DNA from: Apus apus
Taxonomy: Eukaryota > Chordata > Aves > Apodiformes > Apodidae
Reading direction: 5' to 3'
DNA length: 64,000 nucleotides
NCBI RefSeq assembly: GCF_020740795.1
Contig: NC_067282.1
Location: 146,492,858-146,556,857, forward strand
In this document: piece after piece, positions 21,235 to 36,200 of the stretch
How positions within the stretch are numbered: the first letter of the stretch is position 1
How the letters are laid out: the number at the start of each line of letters is the position of its first letter
Notes under the pieces: generated by a model
What the model saw: the letters and a program-made list of their open reading frames with translations, nothing else
Told to the model about the DNA's origin: nothing
Database searches by the model: none
Program-made: the position numbers and the translations under genes

Positions 21235-24200
21235 CTGCAGGCAAAACAGTTCAAACATCAGCTCAGTGGTATGGGGGTTAATTAGGAAATAAGGAGTGAA
21301 TAAAGGACCACAAACACCTGAGAGACTTCACAATAAGAGAAACAATGTCTTACTAACTTAACAGCTTTCAGAAAGTAATACTAGCAAGCTAAGCCCTGGG
21401 ATGAGGTTTGGGCAGACAAAGACCATAGAAGTTGGGAATTCCCTATTTTTTTTTTTTTTAAATTAACTTCAGGAGCTTCTTTCTATATTTGATAGCCATG
21501 GTAGGCACAATGTTTACCAACAACATCAGACATGCTCTTACTTGTGCTATAAATGGGGCCACCATAGCTCCAACACGGCACAATGACCCGCTTGTTCCCA
21601 TCCCCAAGGCTCGCATTGGGGTGGGGTAAACCTAAAATATGCCAGAAAGAAATCAGATTAGTGCAACAACAATCTGTGATGTGTGTCCTTATTTCTCTTC
21701 TTTTGTTTTCATTTTTTGCAGAGCAACCTATTACATTATCAAAGGCAGCTAGTAGGATAAGATATGAAAATAAATTAAGGCTCCTTTGAGCCTAATTTGT
21801 GCCATTACAAATCTGACATTTTTTGCCCCAAGTAAGTTTTAGAGCAAGTCAATCAAAGCTGGATTCTCCTGCTGCTTGCTCCTTGCCCTACTTCCTGCTT
21901 CCCCCATTTTCTCCCAGCTGTGCTGGGCAGCTCACATCAAAGTCACAAAGGATATGATGGGTGCTAAAGGAAGAATTAAATTTATATTGCCCTGCCCTGT
22001 ATCTGGGAAGCAGGAAGAAAGGATATTGTTTGCAGCCTTCTAGACCGCATATTTATTTGTATCAACAACACTTTTGTTTAGAAGGAGGAAAAAGAAAAAA
22101 ACAGATCCCAGTAAGAAAACCCCAGGCTTAGAAGAATGTGCTTTGTGTATTTTCTTTTTCACATCTTCTAAACACCTGTGCCAATAAAACACTTAAGCAT
22201 GTGTTTTGCTTAATGCCTGTTAATAGAGTTTAGTAAGTACACTCATGTAAGCCTTTGTTTAAATACTTTCCTGGGCCAAGCCAATGGAGGTAAGGTAATT
22301 ACAGAGGGGGCCCAGGCATGTGGCTGGAAAGGAGATTTGGGGTTGATCATTGATTAAATGTTGAGTATTATTGATTTGTGACATGGCTATTGCAGCAGTG
22401 GTCTTCACATCAACATCATCCAGTTCAGGACTATTGAAACATCGATATTAATCAAGCCTGGAGTGTACTTAAATAATATAGTGTGCTATTAAAAGAAGGG
22501 TGCTACTTGTGTTTGCTTTTTATCACTTTACTCAATCTGCAAGGCAGTACACTTAACTCCACACAATTGTTTTAAAGAAGCCCCACACAACAAAAACCCC
22601 CAACAATGCATACTTAACCCACAGATCTCATGACTCCAAAGGTGTGTGAAGGACAAGCTCTCTTAAGGAATAAAACTATTTGCAGACAGAACACAGCAAT
22701 TTCCATTAAGTGGAAAAAATGGTATTTTCTAACTTTGGCGGGGTTGTGGAGGGGCAAGATAGTGAATTTTGGAAGATGCTGGCACATAACAACCTCAAGA
22801 ATAGCGTTTTTTACTGGCTGGCCAACAGGTGGCTCATCGGGGCATTGCTTTCCTCTTCCACTTGCTCTTGACAGCTCCAATTAGTTTTCTAATTCCTTCT
22901 CTGATCTTTCATAGGAAAACAGAGTGGCCAGGAAGCCAGAGATACTTAGATCAAGTAAGGTGACTCTAACTAGTCAATAAGTATGGCAGCATTACTGAGA
23001 ATGGGCAAAAGGTCTTTGATGCCCCAGAGCAGCTTACCGTACTTTCAGGAGGACCCACCTCTGCTGTGTAAATGTAGATGGTGTTGAAGTTTGCTGAAAC
23101 CAAGGCACGCAGCATGAAGAGAAACCCAGTCATGCCTGTGCTAGAGAGAAAAAGCCAAGTGGAGCAAAAAGTTAGTATGTCTGAGCAGTGATGAGCAGAG
23201 ACACAGCCTCATCTGTTCAGCACGCTAAGGCTTTTACCTGCTTAATATAATGCAAGAATAAGGAAAAGTTAATTGTTGACAAGTATAGTCTTTCTTCAGT
23301 CCATTGGCAAGGCATGTTTGACAAGAGGCTGTTGCATTTTAGGTTTCCTTTAGGCTGGTGTTAGAGGCTGAAGGGAATGATCAGAACAGGACCATCCTGG
23401 CCCAGCTGATGCCTTCAGTACTATGGTCAAGTCTGACTTCCAGCCTAGCCCACACTTTTGGCTCCTCTGTAAAATTGTTGCAAGCAGACATGATGGCCCA
23501 GGCTCAATTTCAGGGAGAAGTGGGAAGGAAAAAAAAAAAAAAAAAAAAAAAAAGGCAATAATAGCCATACAGAAGCCTTAGTGGATGACTGGCAGCACAG
23601 TCACAGGGGCTGATATAGCTTAACAACTATTTGCAGCCTCCCACTCCAGCTACCAGCCAGTTCAGAGGAAACTTCAGCTCAAAGCTGTCCTGATTTTCAG
23701 TGACCTTTGAGCTCTGCCAGCTTGAGGGGTGTGGGGGGGTGTCTTTCTTACACATCCTCACAAATCAACCTGATAATTACAGCACTCATAGCAGCCTTTC
23801 CCCTTGATGTCTGGAGCTCCTCATGAAGTGCCTGATGGTACAAATTAGAGAAGATACAGGTAGGATAAGAGAAAATGGACTCAAGTTGCACCAGGGGCGG
23901 TTTAGGTTAGATATTAGAAGAAACTTCTTCACTGAAAGGGTAATTAAACACACCAGTAGGTTGCCCAGGGAGGTGGTTGAATCACCATTCCTGGAGGTGT
24001 TTAAAAAACAGAAAGATGTGGTAATAAGGAGCATGGTTTAAGCACTGGACTTGGTAGAGTTAGGTTAATGGTTGGTAGAGCTAGGTTAATGGTTGGTAGA
24101 GTTAGATTATGGTTGGACTCGATGATCTTAAAGGTCTTTTCCAATTAGAACGCTTCTGCAGCATTGCCAAAAACAAAGGGGCAAAGGAAAGAGACTGAAA

Positions 24201-27200
24201 GAAAAATATTACTTCTTTCTAATGGATGTTGATCATATAATTTTTCATTTTCTAGACTGTACTAGAAAGCAGTTAGTTGTATGCTCAGGGGAAGCTATAT
24301 GGTCTCAGTCATACCAGTGAGTTGCTCTGCACACCACTGCGCCACAGGTTCTGCCGCAGCTTTCCCAGGAAGTGCAGGGAGCTAGTCAGAGGGGTTGGGT
24401 TTTTTTCTTTCAGATGACAAGAATCACTGGCTTGATCAACTGGTGACCTGAGAGGTACTGTCCTCTGTGTTGCGTGCCTCCCCTTGCTCCCCAACAAGAC
24501 CCACATGCTGATCCAGACTACCTTGAGGTGCAGATATTAAGGAGAAGAAAGAACAGCGCCGTGCATCCCATGGTGATACACAGGCTCAGGCGTCTTCCAA
24601 GGAAATTGATGCCAAGAATGTTCAAAGGATTTACTAAAGACAAAAAGGAAAGCCATAAATTTTTAGATGACCTAACTGCAATAGTTGTCCGTCTTCATAA
24701 ACCTTAAGCAGCATGCCTCAAAATCACCCCTCTGTATCCCCAGCACCCACCAAACACACTAAAAAAATGCACAAGCCCTATTAATTCTCTTCCTGTACCC
24801 AAATTCTATAATTTTCCCTATCTGTTTTGTTTGTCCTTCCTCTTAGAGGATGAAAGTGTCTCTGAAACTGCCTTGCCATACTGGAGCAGGATACCAGTGC
24901 TGGTCCTGAGCCATGCATAGCACAGGCAAGGAAGGCACCTGCTGGGTGAACACTGCTGGTCTGGGTGATTTTGATCCCTGTGGCCATGGTCTAACCAAAC
25001 ACTGGGGCCCAGAATGTACCATTTTGAGTCCCACCATGAGCCAGGAGACAAGCCAGCACCTGAATGCACCACTGGAGTGGTCCCAGCAGGGGCTGCACCT
25101 GCAGGATGCAGCACGTGGTCACTTTGTAGTTCAGATGCTGAAACATGAACCAGGGAAAACCTTCACCTCTCCAGCAGTGTTACAATGCTAGATCCACACA
25201 CAGTGCCAGGCTCTCTTACAGGTGCCAAATGGGTGTCTTTGGGCCATCCTGTCATCCCCCAGTACTCCCAGGCAGGCTGCATGAGGAAGCATTTTGGTTT
25301 GCTGGGGATTCCCTGGGCACTTTGGAATTTACTGTAGCACTCAGCACGGGACCTACTCCTGAGACCACAACTCTTGGGAAGTAGGGCAGTTGTGCAGTGC
25401 ATTCAATTACATCAATCTGATTATTTGATATCCTTGCTTATTTAATCACTTTCCAAAAACTATGTCTGAGAATTTGGGAAGCCAGGCTCATTTCTGGGAA
25501 GTTAGGAGCCATTTCCCCTGGACTTTAACCAAGGGTGATGGAACTGCAAAGGAGATCTTTGTCTCTGCTGTTGCGTGAACTTGTCCTGCCCATCAGAAGC
25601 TGAATTACTCACCTGGGGAGCAATTCCCTCCCTTGCCTCTTGCCACCAGCTCACGGTCTGTGTCCCAGACCTTCATTTGAAGAACCTGTGCCTGGCACTT
25701 GCCGGCAGCGTCGAGGACATTTCAACCCCCGGCACACCTTGAGGTGCATGCCCAGCTGAAAGCAGCAAGGAACAGCTGGCTCGCCCAGGGGACCAGCAGG
25801 GCGGGGAGGGGAGTTTACGTGCGATCTCTCCCGCGGTGCTGATGATCATGGTCTGGTAGGCTGCGGGTCCCAGGAAGCGGCAGTGGCAGGGGCTGTGGGT
25901 CTCCTCAGAGGCCAGGCTGGGGCCCGGTGCCGGGGCTGCTGCGGCGCCACAGACCGGGTCCCGCTCCAGTAACTCGGTGCTGGCCAAGATGACGCCGTAA
26001 TAAGCAAAAGCTATGCCGAGCCTGTGGGGCAGAAGGGTGCTGTGAGCAGCAGCAGTGGTGGGGAAGCGGAGGAAACTGAAATGCAGCAGGGTTTGGGTGC
26101 TCTGGGACCCCAACGGAGTGCCGCAGCTTTAACACGTTGTGTGATGGACCCCCTTCGCCTGACCCCAGTGGTGACCCAGGCACCCATGTAGCACACCACT
26201 ACCACCTCTGTCCATGCATGTCTCTTCCTTGGAGGATCCCAACCCAGCTCATAGCTCAGCTGTTTGGCTGCCCTTCATGCTGTTTCTTGCTCTCTTCAGT
26301 CCCTTTCCTCACACAGGGCTGTAATTGGAGACGGTTCCAAATCATCCCTTGCCCAAGGATGGCCTGACCAGGGAATCTCACCATCAGCCCCGATGCTTAC
26401 AGCCCACATAAACTGTCCAGGGTTGGTTTTGTTTTGTTTTATTTTTAAATCCTTATCCTTTCTGCCCAGAAATTTTTGAAAGGACTTTTCATTAACTGGC
26501 TGGAGAGGCTCACATCGCACTCTGGCTGGCTGTCAGGAGCACAGCATCGGTGATGGCAGCCTGACTGTATCATTATCAAGTAATTCAGCAGGCACCTCAT
26601 CATAAGCTGGTGGAGATGCAATTTTCACTTTTTTTATCCCTGCTGGCAGTTTCAGAAATGAGCAGTAAAATCTGGTCTTGCAAATGAGCTGCCTGGGGAG
26701 GCAGAGGGATGCTCAGGACACAGGGGGGCAGGAATGCAAACTTGAGAACATGCCAGCAACTCCTTGGGGGATTAGGAGAGGATTAAAAGACAAAAAGAAA
26801 GGTATTTCATAAGATGTACAATTTAAGGAGGGGGGGAACCCATAAAAAAATAACGGCCTGACTTAGCAACATTTTGGGTCAATGAGTTCCCATGGACCCA
26901 TTATTTATACATTGCCATTCCAGACAGCAAAGTCAATGAAACATATGATACATCCAGCTACTGGGAACATTGCATGTGGAACCCATCCCTCTTCTACCAT
27001 AATTTTCCCCAGCCAGTGGCACTGGCAGCAGTTAATGTGTTGCTGTTGGAGCCCTATTTCACTGATCCACTGGCTGGCCTGCAAAAGTGGGTGGTGCATT
27101 TGTCCTCCTCTCAGCAAGAACACATTCACCCGAAGAAGGAAAGCAGAGCCACAGGCACACGGCTGGCACATGCTGCAGGCAGGCATGGGCTCTCTCCTGT

Positions 27201-30200
27201 GGCTCTCCTCTGGTTCCTACCCCACCTCTCTGAGCTGCCCTGTCCTGAGGAGGGACTCATGGCATCCTGCAATGTCCTGGATATTCAGACTTTTTCTGCC
27301 TATGTTAACACCAACTGGCACAGGGTGTCTGAGGCATGGACTGAGATCAAGACAAGCCTACAATGACCCATGCCCACATCCAGCTGCAAAGAATCTGCAG
27401 CCACCTCTCTAGGCAGAAATGGTGCTTTGTAAAGGAAGAGTAAATGGAGCTTCTTCCCCATTCAACTGAGAGAATGAGCTGACAAGCGAGAAAAAAAAAA
27501 ACACAAACCAAACCAACCAAACACTAAACAACTTTTTTTTACCATATGATCCATATCTGCAAAGTGGTTCTGAGGTATTTGGGGTGGAAGAGGTCCTTGA
27601 ATCTTCCTCTCCTTTCCTGCAAATCATTTGACAGAAACAAAAGTTTTTAAAAAGGCATCTTTTATACAGGGGCAAGTGTTCTGCAGCAGCAGCTGGCACC
27701 CCAGGCTTCTGATGGCACAGACAGACAGATGGTGCAACAAAGCACCCCATCAGCCCTCCAGAGAGGAAAGCCCCTCTTCCCAAAGGAGGCCTGCAGAAGG
27801 ACACACTGCAAAGGATGGAGGGAAAGAGAACACCCTGAACACTTCCAGCCCCCACAGGCCCCCGCAGCTCCCAGCAGTCTGTCCCCAATATGACCATCAC
27901 AGTGCCAGAGAAGGACCTGGTTGCTGTTGGGAGCCAGCACTGCTGGAGCTGCTGGTAGCTCCCCTTGCCTCACAGGCTGGAGAAGGGGCCTAGTGTCCAC
28001 TTCTCTGCCTGTGGAGCAAGTCTGTGGCCACATACATCTTCCCGGGAGGCCTGAAATCCCAGTGAGCAGAGAGACAAGCTGTCACTGGGGGGCCTTGCCT
28101 GCCTTGCTGCTCTCCAAGAGCCAGCAGCTGCCTCAGTATCCAACCACAGAAGGGAGACAGGTCAACAGGGATGGGTTGGCTTGCTTTTACTTTTATTTTC
28201 ATCATCATTAGTTAAACCTGACAGGGTGCACAGCTAACAACCCTTCCCACAGTCAACGTGGGTCCATTATATAAACTCAACTAAACTACAGGGAAACTTT
28301 AATCCTAATTTATTCCAATAAAATAGCACCATCTTGATCTTGCATGAATTGCTAAGGACAATGCTTTGTGCCTGTGGGACTGAATAAGCAGCAAAGAGGT
28401 CCAAGAAAATTACTTAAAAAGGAATTGAATAATAATTTTGAGGTCCTGGACAATAGTTTTGTCCAATTTTCCTCTCTTGGCAGTCAAAGGAGCCACCTGA
28501 ATAATTCCTCTTACTCTGCAACCAGCAGGGTCCAGACTGGGGGCAAGAGGGAGCAGGCTAAGGAAGGGGCCCTGGCCCCCAACTCTTCTCCTGCCATGCC
28601 TGCAACACTCATACATGCTTTTGGGCATTTTAGACCAGTAGTGATCAACTCCTGAGCTGCTCAGCTGATTACAGGCCTCTCCTGCTTTGACCCTCTTCTA
28701 CTGCTCTCTGGCTCCATGCTCAGGTACCTGGAGTGCTGGGACCCAGAGGACAAGCCTGGCCAGGGGCGGGAAGAAACCTCTGTAGGTGGTGGGTTGACCT
28801 CACCTCAGTGACCCTTGCAGCCTCACCAGTCACAGCCCTGAGAATGAGCCCAAAGGGCAGGACCCAGGTCTCATGGCACAGGGGACACCCCTGGTGGATG
28901 GATGGGGAATAAAGAAAACACTTTGCCAGGAACCCTTTTTGTGGTAAAGGAAGCAGATCCTTTCTCAGCATGATATTTTTCTGAGCGAACACAGAGAATG
29001 CAAAAAAAAAAAAAAAGGCAGAAAACTCAATTCCATTTTGAGGGCCAAGATTACTATCTCTCCAAAAGAAAATGACATCTTAATCATCACATTCAGTAGT
29101 TGTTTGGAAAGAAACCAGGCAAGGAGAGGAAGAGATGTGCTTGGCGATCCTGCTCCCTCCCAGAACACCAGATGCTGGCAGCTCTATGTGGGAAGGAGGT
29201 GCCAGGCAGCCTTGTGGGTTCCTCTTACCTTGGGGGAATCTTTCAGCACCCCCTCGGGCATTGCTGCCTTGTTAATCTTGGCTATCCTCTGCAGTGTGGC
29301 CAGGGCAGCTGCTGTATTTCCTGTGGAGATGTTGTATCGCGCCGACTCCGGGATGAACTGAAAGCGAAGTGCCATCAGAGAACCTCTCTGCACCTTTCTG
29401 TCCATCCAGCCCTACTCTCAGCTTCCCGCCACGCCCAGGAGCCTGGCCAGGTTACCACAAGGCACCACCTGAGCTGGCAAAGCCTTTTGCTTGTCCTCCT
29501 TCCCAGCCATGGCCTAGGGCACCCCCGCATGTCTCAGCTCCCCATGCCCCATGCTGGGGGGCTCACCCTTCTCAATAAACCCATTTTGTCGTCCAGCTCA
29601 CAGCAGTCTGCTACTGAGCCACCTGTGGAAGCACTTGTGAAAGGTGGGAGCCAAAGACACAACGTTTCGCAAAAACAACCCGTAAATACATTGAAGTTCT
29701 GCAACAGGATGAGGCACGTGTCACTTACTAAAGCAAAAGACTTGGAAGACTCAACAAGGCCATTAAAAAAAGGAAGATATGGATGAAATTTAAAAACAAA
29801 CTCACCGCTCACAAGCATTTCCAACATTCACCCATACCTCGTGCTCCTCCCAAAATAAAATATCTTTTCATTAAACGATGGCTCTATTAAATTATACACT
29901 ATTATTTATTGAAATACAAATTAAATACTCCTTTTTAAAAGGTATGTATACTGACTGCATATTTTTCTCTTCTAGATTAAAACTTTTGCTACTTTTTTTT
30001 TTCTGGCACAAATAATCAGGGAAACCAAATGTCAAAGCTACACAAGTGGACATTCACAGCAACCTTGCATTTGCCTGCCCAGGTAGCACCCCAGATCAGC
30101 TTGTGCATCCATTCTACTGCAGGAAGGGATTTTGCATCTGCATGACTTGCACCAGCCGTAACTTAGCACCGCAGGGCCCATGAGCACTGTAAGTAGGGAT

Positions 30201-33200
30201 TTTCCACATCACTTCCCAGAAATAAGGTGGTCCTCATGTCCGAGGCTGCTATTTCTGAAGCATGAGTAGACCTAAGGAAGTCGTGGTTGGCTCTGGCACC
30301 CATTTGGTGTGTAAACATTTTACTAAGGTTTCTTTTCTCAGCCCTAGCAAATGTAAAGACTGAAGAAGATGTGCTGAGGCCATCTCCTGGTCTGCAGCCT
30401 CCCCAGGCCATCAGGAGCTTCCCAAGCCACCCTGGTGAAAGGATTGCAGCGGTGAAGGAAAGACACAAGGACAGCCCCAGGCTCATGAGGGGTGGAGGGC
30501 GATGCCTGTTGGTGCCTGGGCAGATGCCAGGCTGGGGGTGGTGCTGCAGGAATTGGGGAAGGGGCTTTTCCTACCTTGAACACCAGGATGAGCAAGATGC
30601 CAGGGATGGAGGCAACTCTGATTAGCCACCGCCAGCCAATGGTTGGGTTCACCACTGATGCCAGCCCAATGATTAACAAGGATCCTGCCAACCAAAATAT
30701 CTTTCCAAGGGAAAGAGAGAGGTTAAAACATGAACGCAGGACAATGATTTATTTTCCCCCCTCTGGTTTGGTTCCACAGACAGATGGGGATCTGTGCTGG
30801 GGAATGCTGTGGTTCAAACTGAGCCATCCTGCAGCTGTTTGAGAAGCTGAGCTTGAGTTGGACAAAAGAAAGAGAGACAGACAAGGATTTGGGGAGGGAT
30901 GGCTGAAGATAGTCTTAATTAGCTCCAGATGAAAACAGATAACTTGCTGTGGCTCCCATTGTACTTAAAGCCACATCTTTTGTCCGTCCAGTTGCTTCTC
31001 TGTTGAAGCCCATGTCCCTGAATTTTCATCTTGGCTAAATCTCTGCAAGGAAACAAGCACTGAACGCAAAATTGGGCCAGATCTCTGCTGTTGGAAGTTA
31101 GTGAGTCTCCAGTGGACTCAATGCCAAGTTATACCAATAGAGAATTTGGCCCCTGTTCTGCAACTAGACATAGTACTCCAAGTGGGGTCTCACAAGACTA
31201 GAGGGGGAGAATTATTTCTTTCAACCTGCTGGTCATGGACATGGTCAGCTTTCTGGGCTGCAAGCACACATTGCTGGCTCATGTTGAGCTCTTCATCAGC
31301 GAACACCTCCCAAAGACAGGAGGGCTAAGCCCAGGCTCAGAGGGGGCTGGTGGTGCCGCTAGCCCCAGGGCTTGCTGGAAAGCCCATTGGCACTGTCCCC
31401 ATTAGAGCAGACAGTGGGGTTATTGACAGGGCAACCAAGAGGCCAGGTGTCAGCCATCACTCAAAGTCCCCATGCAATGTTTGGAGCATCCAGTGATGTG
31501 AGAACATAGTGCTTCTCTTCTGCAGGCAGCTGCCAGTGTACATCCTTAATAACGCAGAGGCCGTGCTGCAGGGTGCAGGAGGCAGCAGGCACGTGCTTGG
31601 ACTATGAGTGTGAATGCTCTGGGAGAAAGGTTGGTGTGCTGGAGATCTGGTTTCCAAACAGCAAAAGAACAAATCTCCCAGATTGTGGGGCTAGAAGAAA
31701 CAGTAACGTGCTCACTCTTACTTGAGATAAGGGCAACATGTATCCTCGGTATTTAGTGGGCAAAAATTCTGTCTTTATGATAAGCCTAGAGAAAAAGAGA
31801 GAGAGAAAAAAAAAGGCAGAAATACAGCAATAAAGGGAATTTCTATACTCATCAAGTAGCAGTTCAGCTCAGCTCCATCAGTGCTGGACATTGCTGCCTG
31901 TAGACAGAGTACCAACCCACTTCCACCAGTGAGTACCCAAAGATGGGGGAGCCCTGCTTAATACACCTTTCACTTGGGCAGGCACCAAATTACACTCAAG
32001 AGAGATGCATGGCATGAATCCCCTCCAGGCGTGTCTGTAGGATACGGCAGGTAAACACTGCAACCTGTGCACCAGGAAACCTACAAGAAGGTCCTGTAGG
32101 GTGACTGAGGTGCCAGCACAGATGCAGAGTACGTTTGCAGAAGTGGACAGTTTTTAGTGAATTTTTTTTTTTCATTAAATAAACAGGCCTATTTTTTATC
32201 AAATAGTTGGACAGCCCTTGGGGGAGGGCCTGGCACTGGCATCTCTCAGGTTCACAGGTGTGAGTTGTGCTTCCTTGGCTGGAAAGAGAGAGGGGTGGGG
32301 AGAGACCCGTCTTGGCTCCTGTCTCAGATACTGAAGTGTCTTATCAAATCTGCAGTTTCCTCTGCTCATTAGCAAGCTCTGTGGCCAGGGACCAGGGGCT
32401 CTCCTGCAAGAGCGGGAGGCCTGGGAGCTCAGCAGATGCACAGCCTGAGTGAAGAGGGCATTCTCCCAAAAGCACCCTTCTGTCCTTCACTTCAGCACAG
32501 GGCTCTTGGGTCAATGTGACCAGCTTTATGCTTTCCTGCATGGTCAGTGACCAGGCTTTGAGGAACCACAGAAGATGTTGAAATGTTGCATTTGCTTCCT
32601 TGAGAGAGCCAAAAGAAATAATTTATTTTGTCAGGCCCCTAGCGAAGTGGTTGTTAATACTGCAAACTTCTCCTCTCTCCCTCCACATCCCCCTTTTCTG
32701 CTCCACCAGGCCAAAAAGTTTCATTTAAGTGGGAATGTTTTACATCAGTTCAAGAAGAATTTGCTACTTAAGCAGAATTGTTGTGACTTTTTTATGAGGA
32801 AGCAGCCTTTGCTCATCTGTTACCTGTCTAATTGTTTTTACAATACATGTTCTTGATAATCCCTCTGTCACAGGCTTAACGTAAACCAGCTGCCCTCTCT
32901 ATTTCTGGGCTCAGGAGACCTTGGGAACTACAATTTAGATCAATTGACCGGGATTCAGTGAAATTATAGAATGGCATTTTGTTTCAATATGGTGTGGGAA
33001 TTTGCTCCCCTTTCTACTTCCAGCCCCTGTAGAGGCCCCTTCCCCACCATCTCCTCCAGGTCACTGAGCAGCCATGGCTGATCAGGCTCAGCGCAAGGGA
33101 AACTGGGCACCCTGCCAGACTCAGCCAAAATGAGCCAAAGGGCTTTTCTTGCTGTAAATTTTGGACCTCAGCCCCTCTGGGTCCGTGAGTACCTCTGCTA

Positions 33201-36200
33201 ATCTCCTCATGAAGGTTGGCTTGCAGGTGCCCCTGCCATGAGGAGAGAAGCACTGCCTTACCCTTGTGCGTGGCCCGACACGCCACCGCCTACCATGGCC
33301 CTTAGGAACACGAACCAGATGTAGGATGGAGCAAATGAGGTCAGCAGGGAGAAATAGGCTGCCCAGAGGAATGAGAGCAGCAGAATCTGAAAAAGGGGCA
33401 ACATTACAGTCATCAAAACATGGGCTCAGTCAGGTGCATGGCTCCCACCGACCCAGGAAATGGATGTGCAGCCCCTGGTGCTTACTCACCTTCCAGCGAC
33501 CATACCTGTCAGCCAGGAACCCAAGTGCTATGCTGAAGACCATGTAGCCAAAAAACACCATCTAAGTGGAAGTGAAACACAGCTGTGGAGATCCCACTCC
33601 CAGCAGCACCAGGCAGCTCTGCTCTTTGCAGTGTGAGCAGGTTGATAGCTTTCCAAGCAGCGGGATGAACCGCAGCACCCACAACGATGAGCGAGGTGGC
33701 TTCAGGGATTTACTTCCTCCATGTGGGTACTCACTGCTTCAAACCTCACAGCTGAGGGCTGGATTGCAAAGACTTCAAAGTAAGAATATGGAAGTGGGGA
33801 CTTGGTTTGGCATTACAACTCTGGGCAGGGTCATGCAGTCACATCAGCTTGCTTTCTAGTTTTCTAGAGTTGTGATACAGTTCTTGTCCCTGAGAGGAGG
33901 CCCTAGGAATTTATTTGGTCCACTGGGAAATGTACTTCACAAAGCCCATGGGAGAGCCCTGGACAATGCCCATGTAGTAGATGACCTGCATGGAGGGAAT
34001 ACAAGCCACTCACCGTTGTCACTAAAGCCACCTGCCAGTCTTGAAGCTGCCACTCGCATCGGATGAAAGGTGACACAACAGCTATTAGCATGATCTCCAT
34101 GGCTTCAGCCACCTTCAGGAATGAGTGTGCACATTAGCAAGAAGGGAAGACACAAGGAGCCCACAGGGGAACCCCTTAGTCCTACCAAGCCTGGAGCCAT
34201 GGCAGTTCCACCATGTCCAAACAGCCCTGTGAAGCTATAATGCTTCCATAGTGGTCTGAGCCCTGAGCCTGATCTGAAAGATGTGAAAACTTGAAAACAG
34301 GGGAGAAAGGTGCAGCTAGAAAGCAGATAACTAGGTATACTGTGTATCTAGCAAAGCTGGAAAGACTCATCCTTTGCACAGGAGGATCCTACCCAGCTGG
34401 GCTAGTGGAAGGTCTTAAAACTATCTCTGGAAACCAAGCTGCTTGGTTAGGTACCTGACAGTGAAATTGAGTATTGAAGATGACCTCTTAAAACTGTTTT
34501 TGATTAAAAACTTCATTGCTCCATTGGCTGTTTGCCCCAACATCTGGCTTCAGTTAAGAAATGAGCCTTTCATTTACATATATCTAGAGACTTTTATACC
34601 TCAACTGCAGTGATTCTCATGGATATGTCCCCAGTGCATCTTTACCCCAGCCTGGCTTCAGGCTTTTGCCCCAGTTCTCAGATCAGACAATTAACCCAAG
34701 ACCCTGGCAGTTTGGTATTTTTTCAGGTAGCCAAGGGTGAGAGGAGGGCAGGCCTCCCATGCCAGATTGCAGGGTTTGGGTGCCCTGGGGATGGCATCAG
34801 GCTGAATCTAACCCTCAGGCACTACTGAAGATGTGCCCTGTCAGTGCATCAGGGCAGGGGCCAGGCCAGGATGCTCTGGGCCAACATGCTCAGCTTTGCC
34901 CTGGAATAAGTCTGATATAAATTCTAGCCAATATTGATTTTGGCTAAAGATAACAACAGCATAACACCTGCTTGAGAAAGTACCTGAAAAAAGAAAAAGA
35001 AAAGAGCTGCAGTATAGGCCCATGATTAAAAAAGGCACATCAATAAGGAAAATGAGGAGAACGGTTTTTAGGGCCAGTGCAGATGGCTGCAAATACCCAC
35101 CCCAGTGCTTCCCATGATCAGGAAAAGCAAGATGTGGAACCTCCCAAACCCAATGGTTTCCACAGCTTCTTCCACTGTAAATGTCTTCTGCCCTGAACAC
35201 CAAGGAGAAAGAAAGAGACAAAAACCACATAAACAGTCAGATTGTTCCCCCTCTTTCTGAAATTGTTTTCATGCTACTGTTGGACTGCACCAGAAAAAAG
35301 GCTGGAAACATTTAGCAGTTGTGTGACCACTGGGCATCCTGGTAGCTGGACATATCAGGGGGCTGCTGAAACAGTAGCCAGTGGAGAAGAGGGCAGGATG
35401 GGCATGGGGGAAGGACAGCCTTGTACTGAGTTACTCCAGCTGCTGCAGAAACCCATGGCTGGGACTGCATCTGGGCAATGGTCTACACCCTTCCCTTGCC
35501 CAAACTGCCATGAGGCTGAGTCCCTCTGCATCCCTGGGGTTCGAGCTCACTCCCAGCATGGGTGGTGTGAGCTGGGGGCTGCCTCAGGTCCCAGCCCTGC
35601 AAGACGAGCACAGCCAGGGACTCTCAGCTCAGTTGCATCTCCTAAGCCTTTATTCCTGACTTTCTCCCCCTATTTCAGGAGAAAATACAGCATCTCAAGG
35701 TCAGGGTTGGGATGGCTTTATAAACAGACCTGGCAAAAAGCTTGTAGTATTTGTACAGTTTTAAGCTCTTGTTTAGGTGAAGTCATAGCTGCACAAATTT
35801 TTCTGTCAGGCCATTTTTCTCCCAACTAAGTAATCTCAAACCCATCAACATTACATCTGAAATGAAACAGAACTCACTGCAGGATTTCAGGAGAGTATGG
35901 GTTTTTCTTGCAGATGCAGAACTTTTTGTTTTATGTTTTTCTACATTTTTTCACTTTAAAATGCTTTTGAAATAGAATACATTGCTATTTTCAAAAACAA
36001 AATATCCCAAATGAAAGAATCCTTGAATTACAGTTATAAGAAAATGTTTACATAAAGCAGGGTCCTGGGAAAAACCCATCCAGCTCTTCCTACCACCATA
36101 GGTTGCATTCTGGCAGCTGTGATGGGAGAGGAGCAGTATGAAGCTGATTCTTGTAGCTCCATGTAGAGGTTTTAGGCAGCTGGAGTGTCAGGACTGGGGA

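Noticed and set aside
26882-27412. A 176-codon open frame on the + strand
   Set aside because: Intronic to SVOPL and antisense, with mixed composition and no motif.
27409-27900. A 163-codon minus-strand frame over SVOPL exon 9
   Set aside because: It overlaps the real exon in a different frame; the exon's own frame gives the conserved transporter sequence.
29100-29786. A 228-codon open frame on the + strand
   Set aside because: It runs antisense through SVOPL exon 8 and its introns and has no family features, so it is a shadow.
30163-30486. A minus-strand frame containing MRTTLF, resembling the [12 protein letters not shown] segment
   Set aside because: It is in the wrong order relative to the neighbouring exons. 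The true exon with YLRTTLQIW is at 27543-27616, with correct phases on both sides.
35242-35829. A 195-codon open frame on the + strand
   Set aside because: It lies in an SVOPL intron with no recognisable domain, splice support or repeat origin, and is likely chance in GC-rich sequence.
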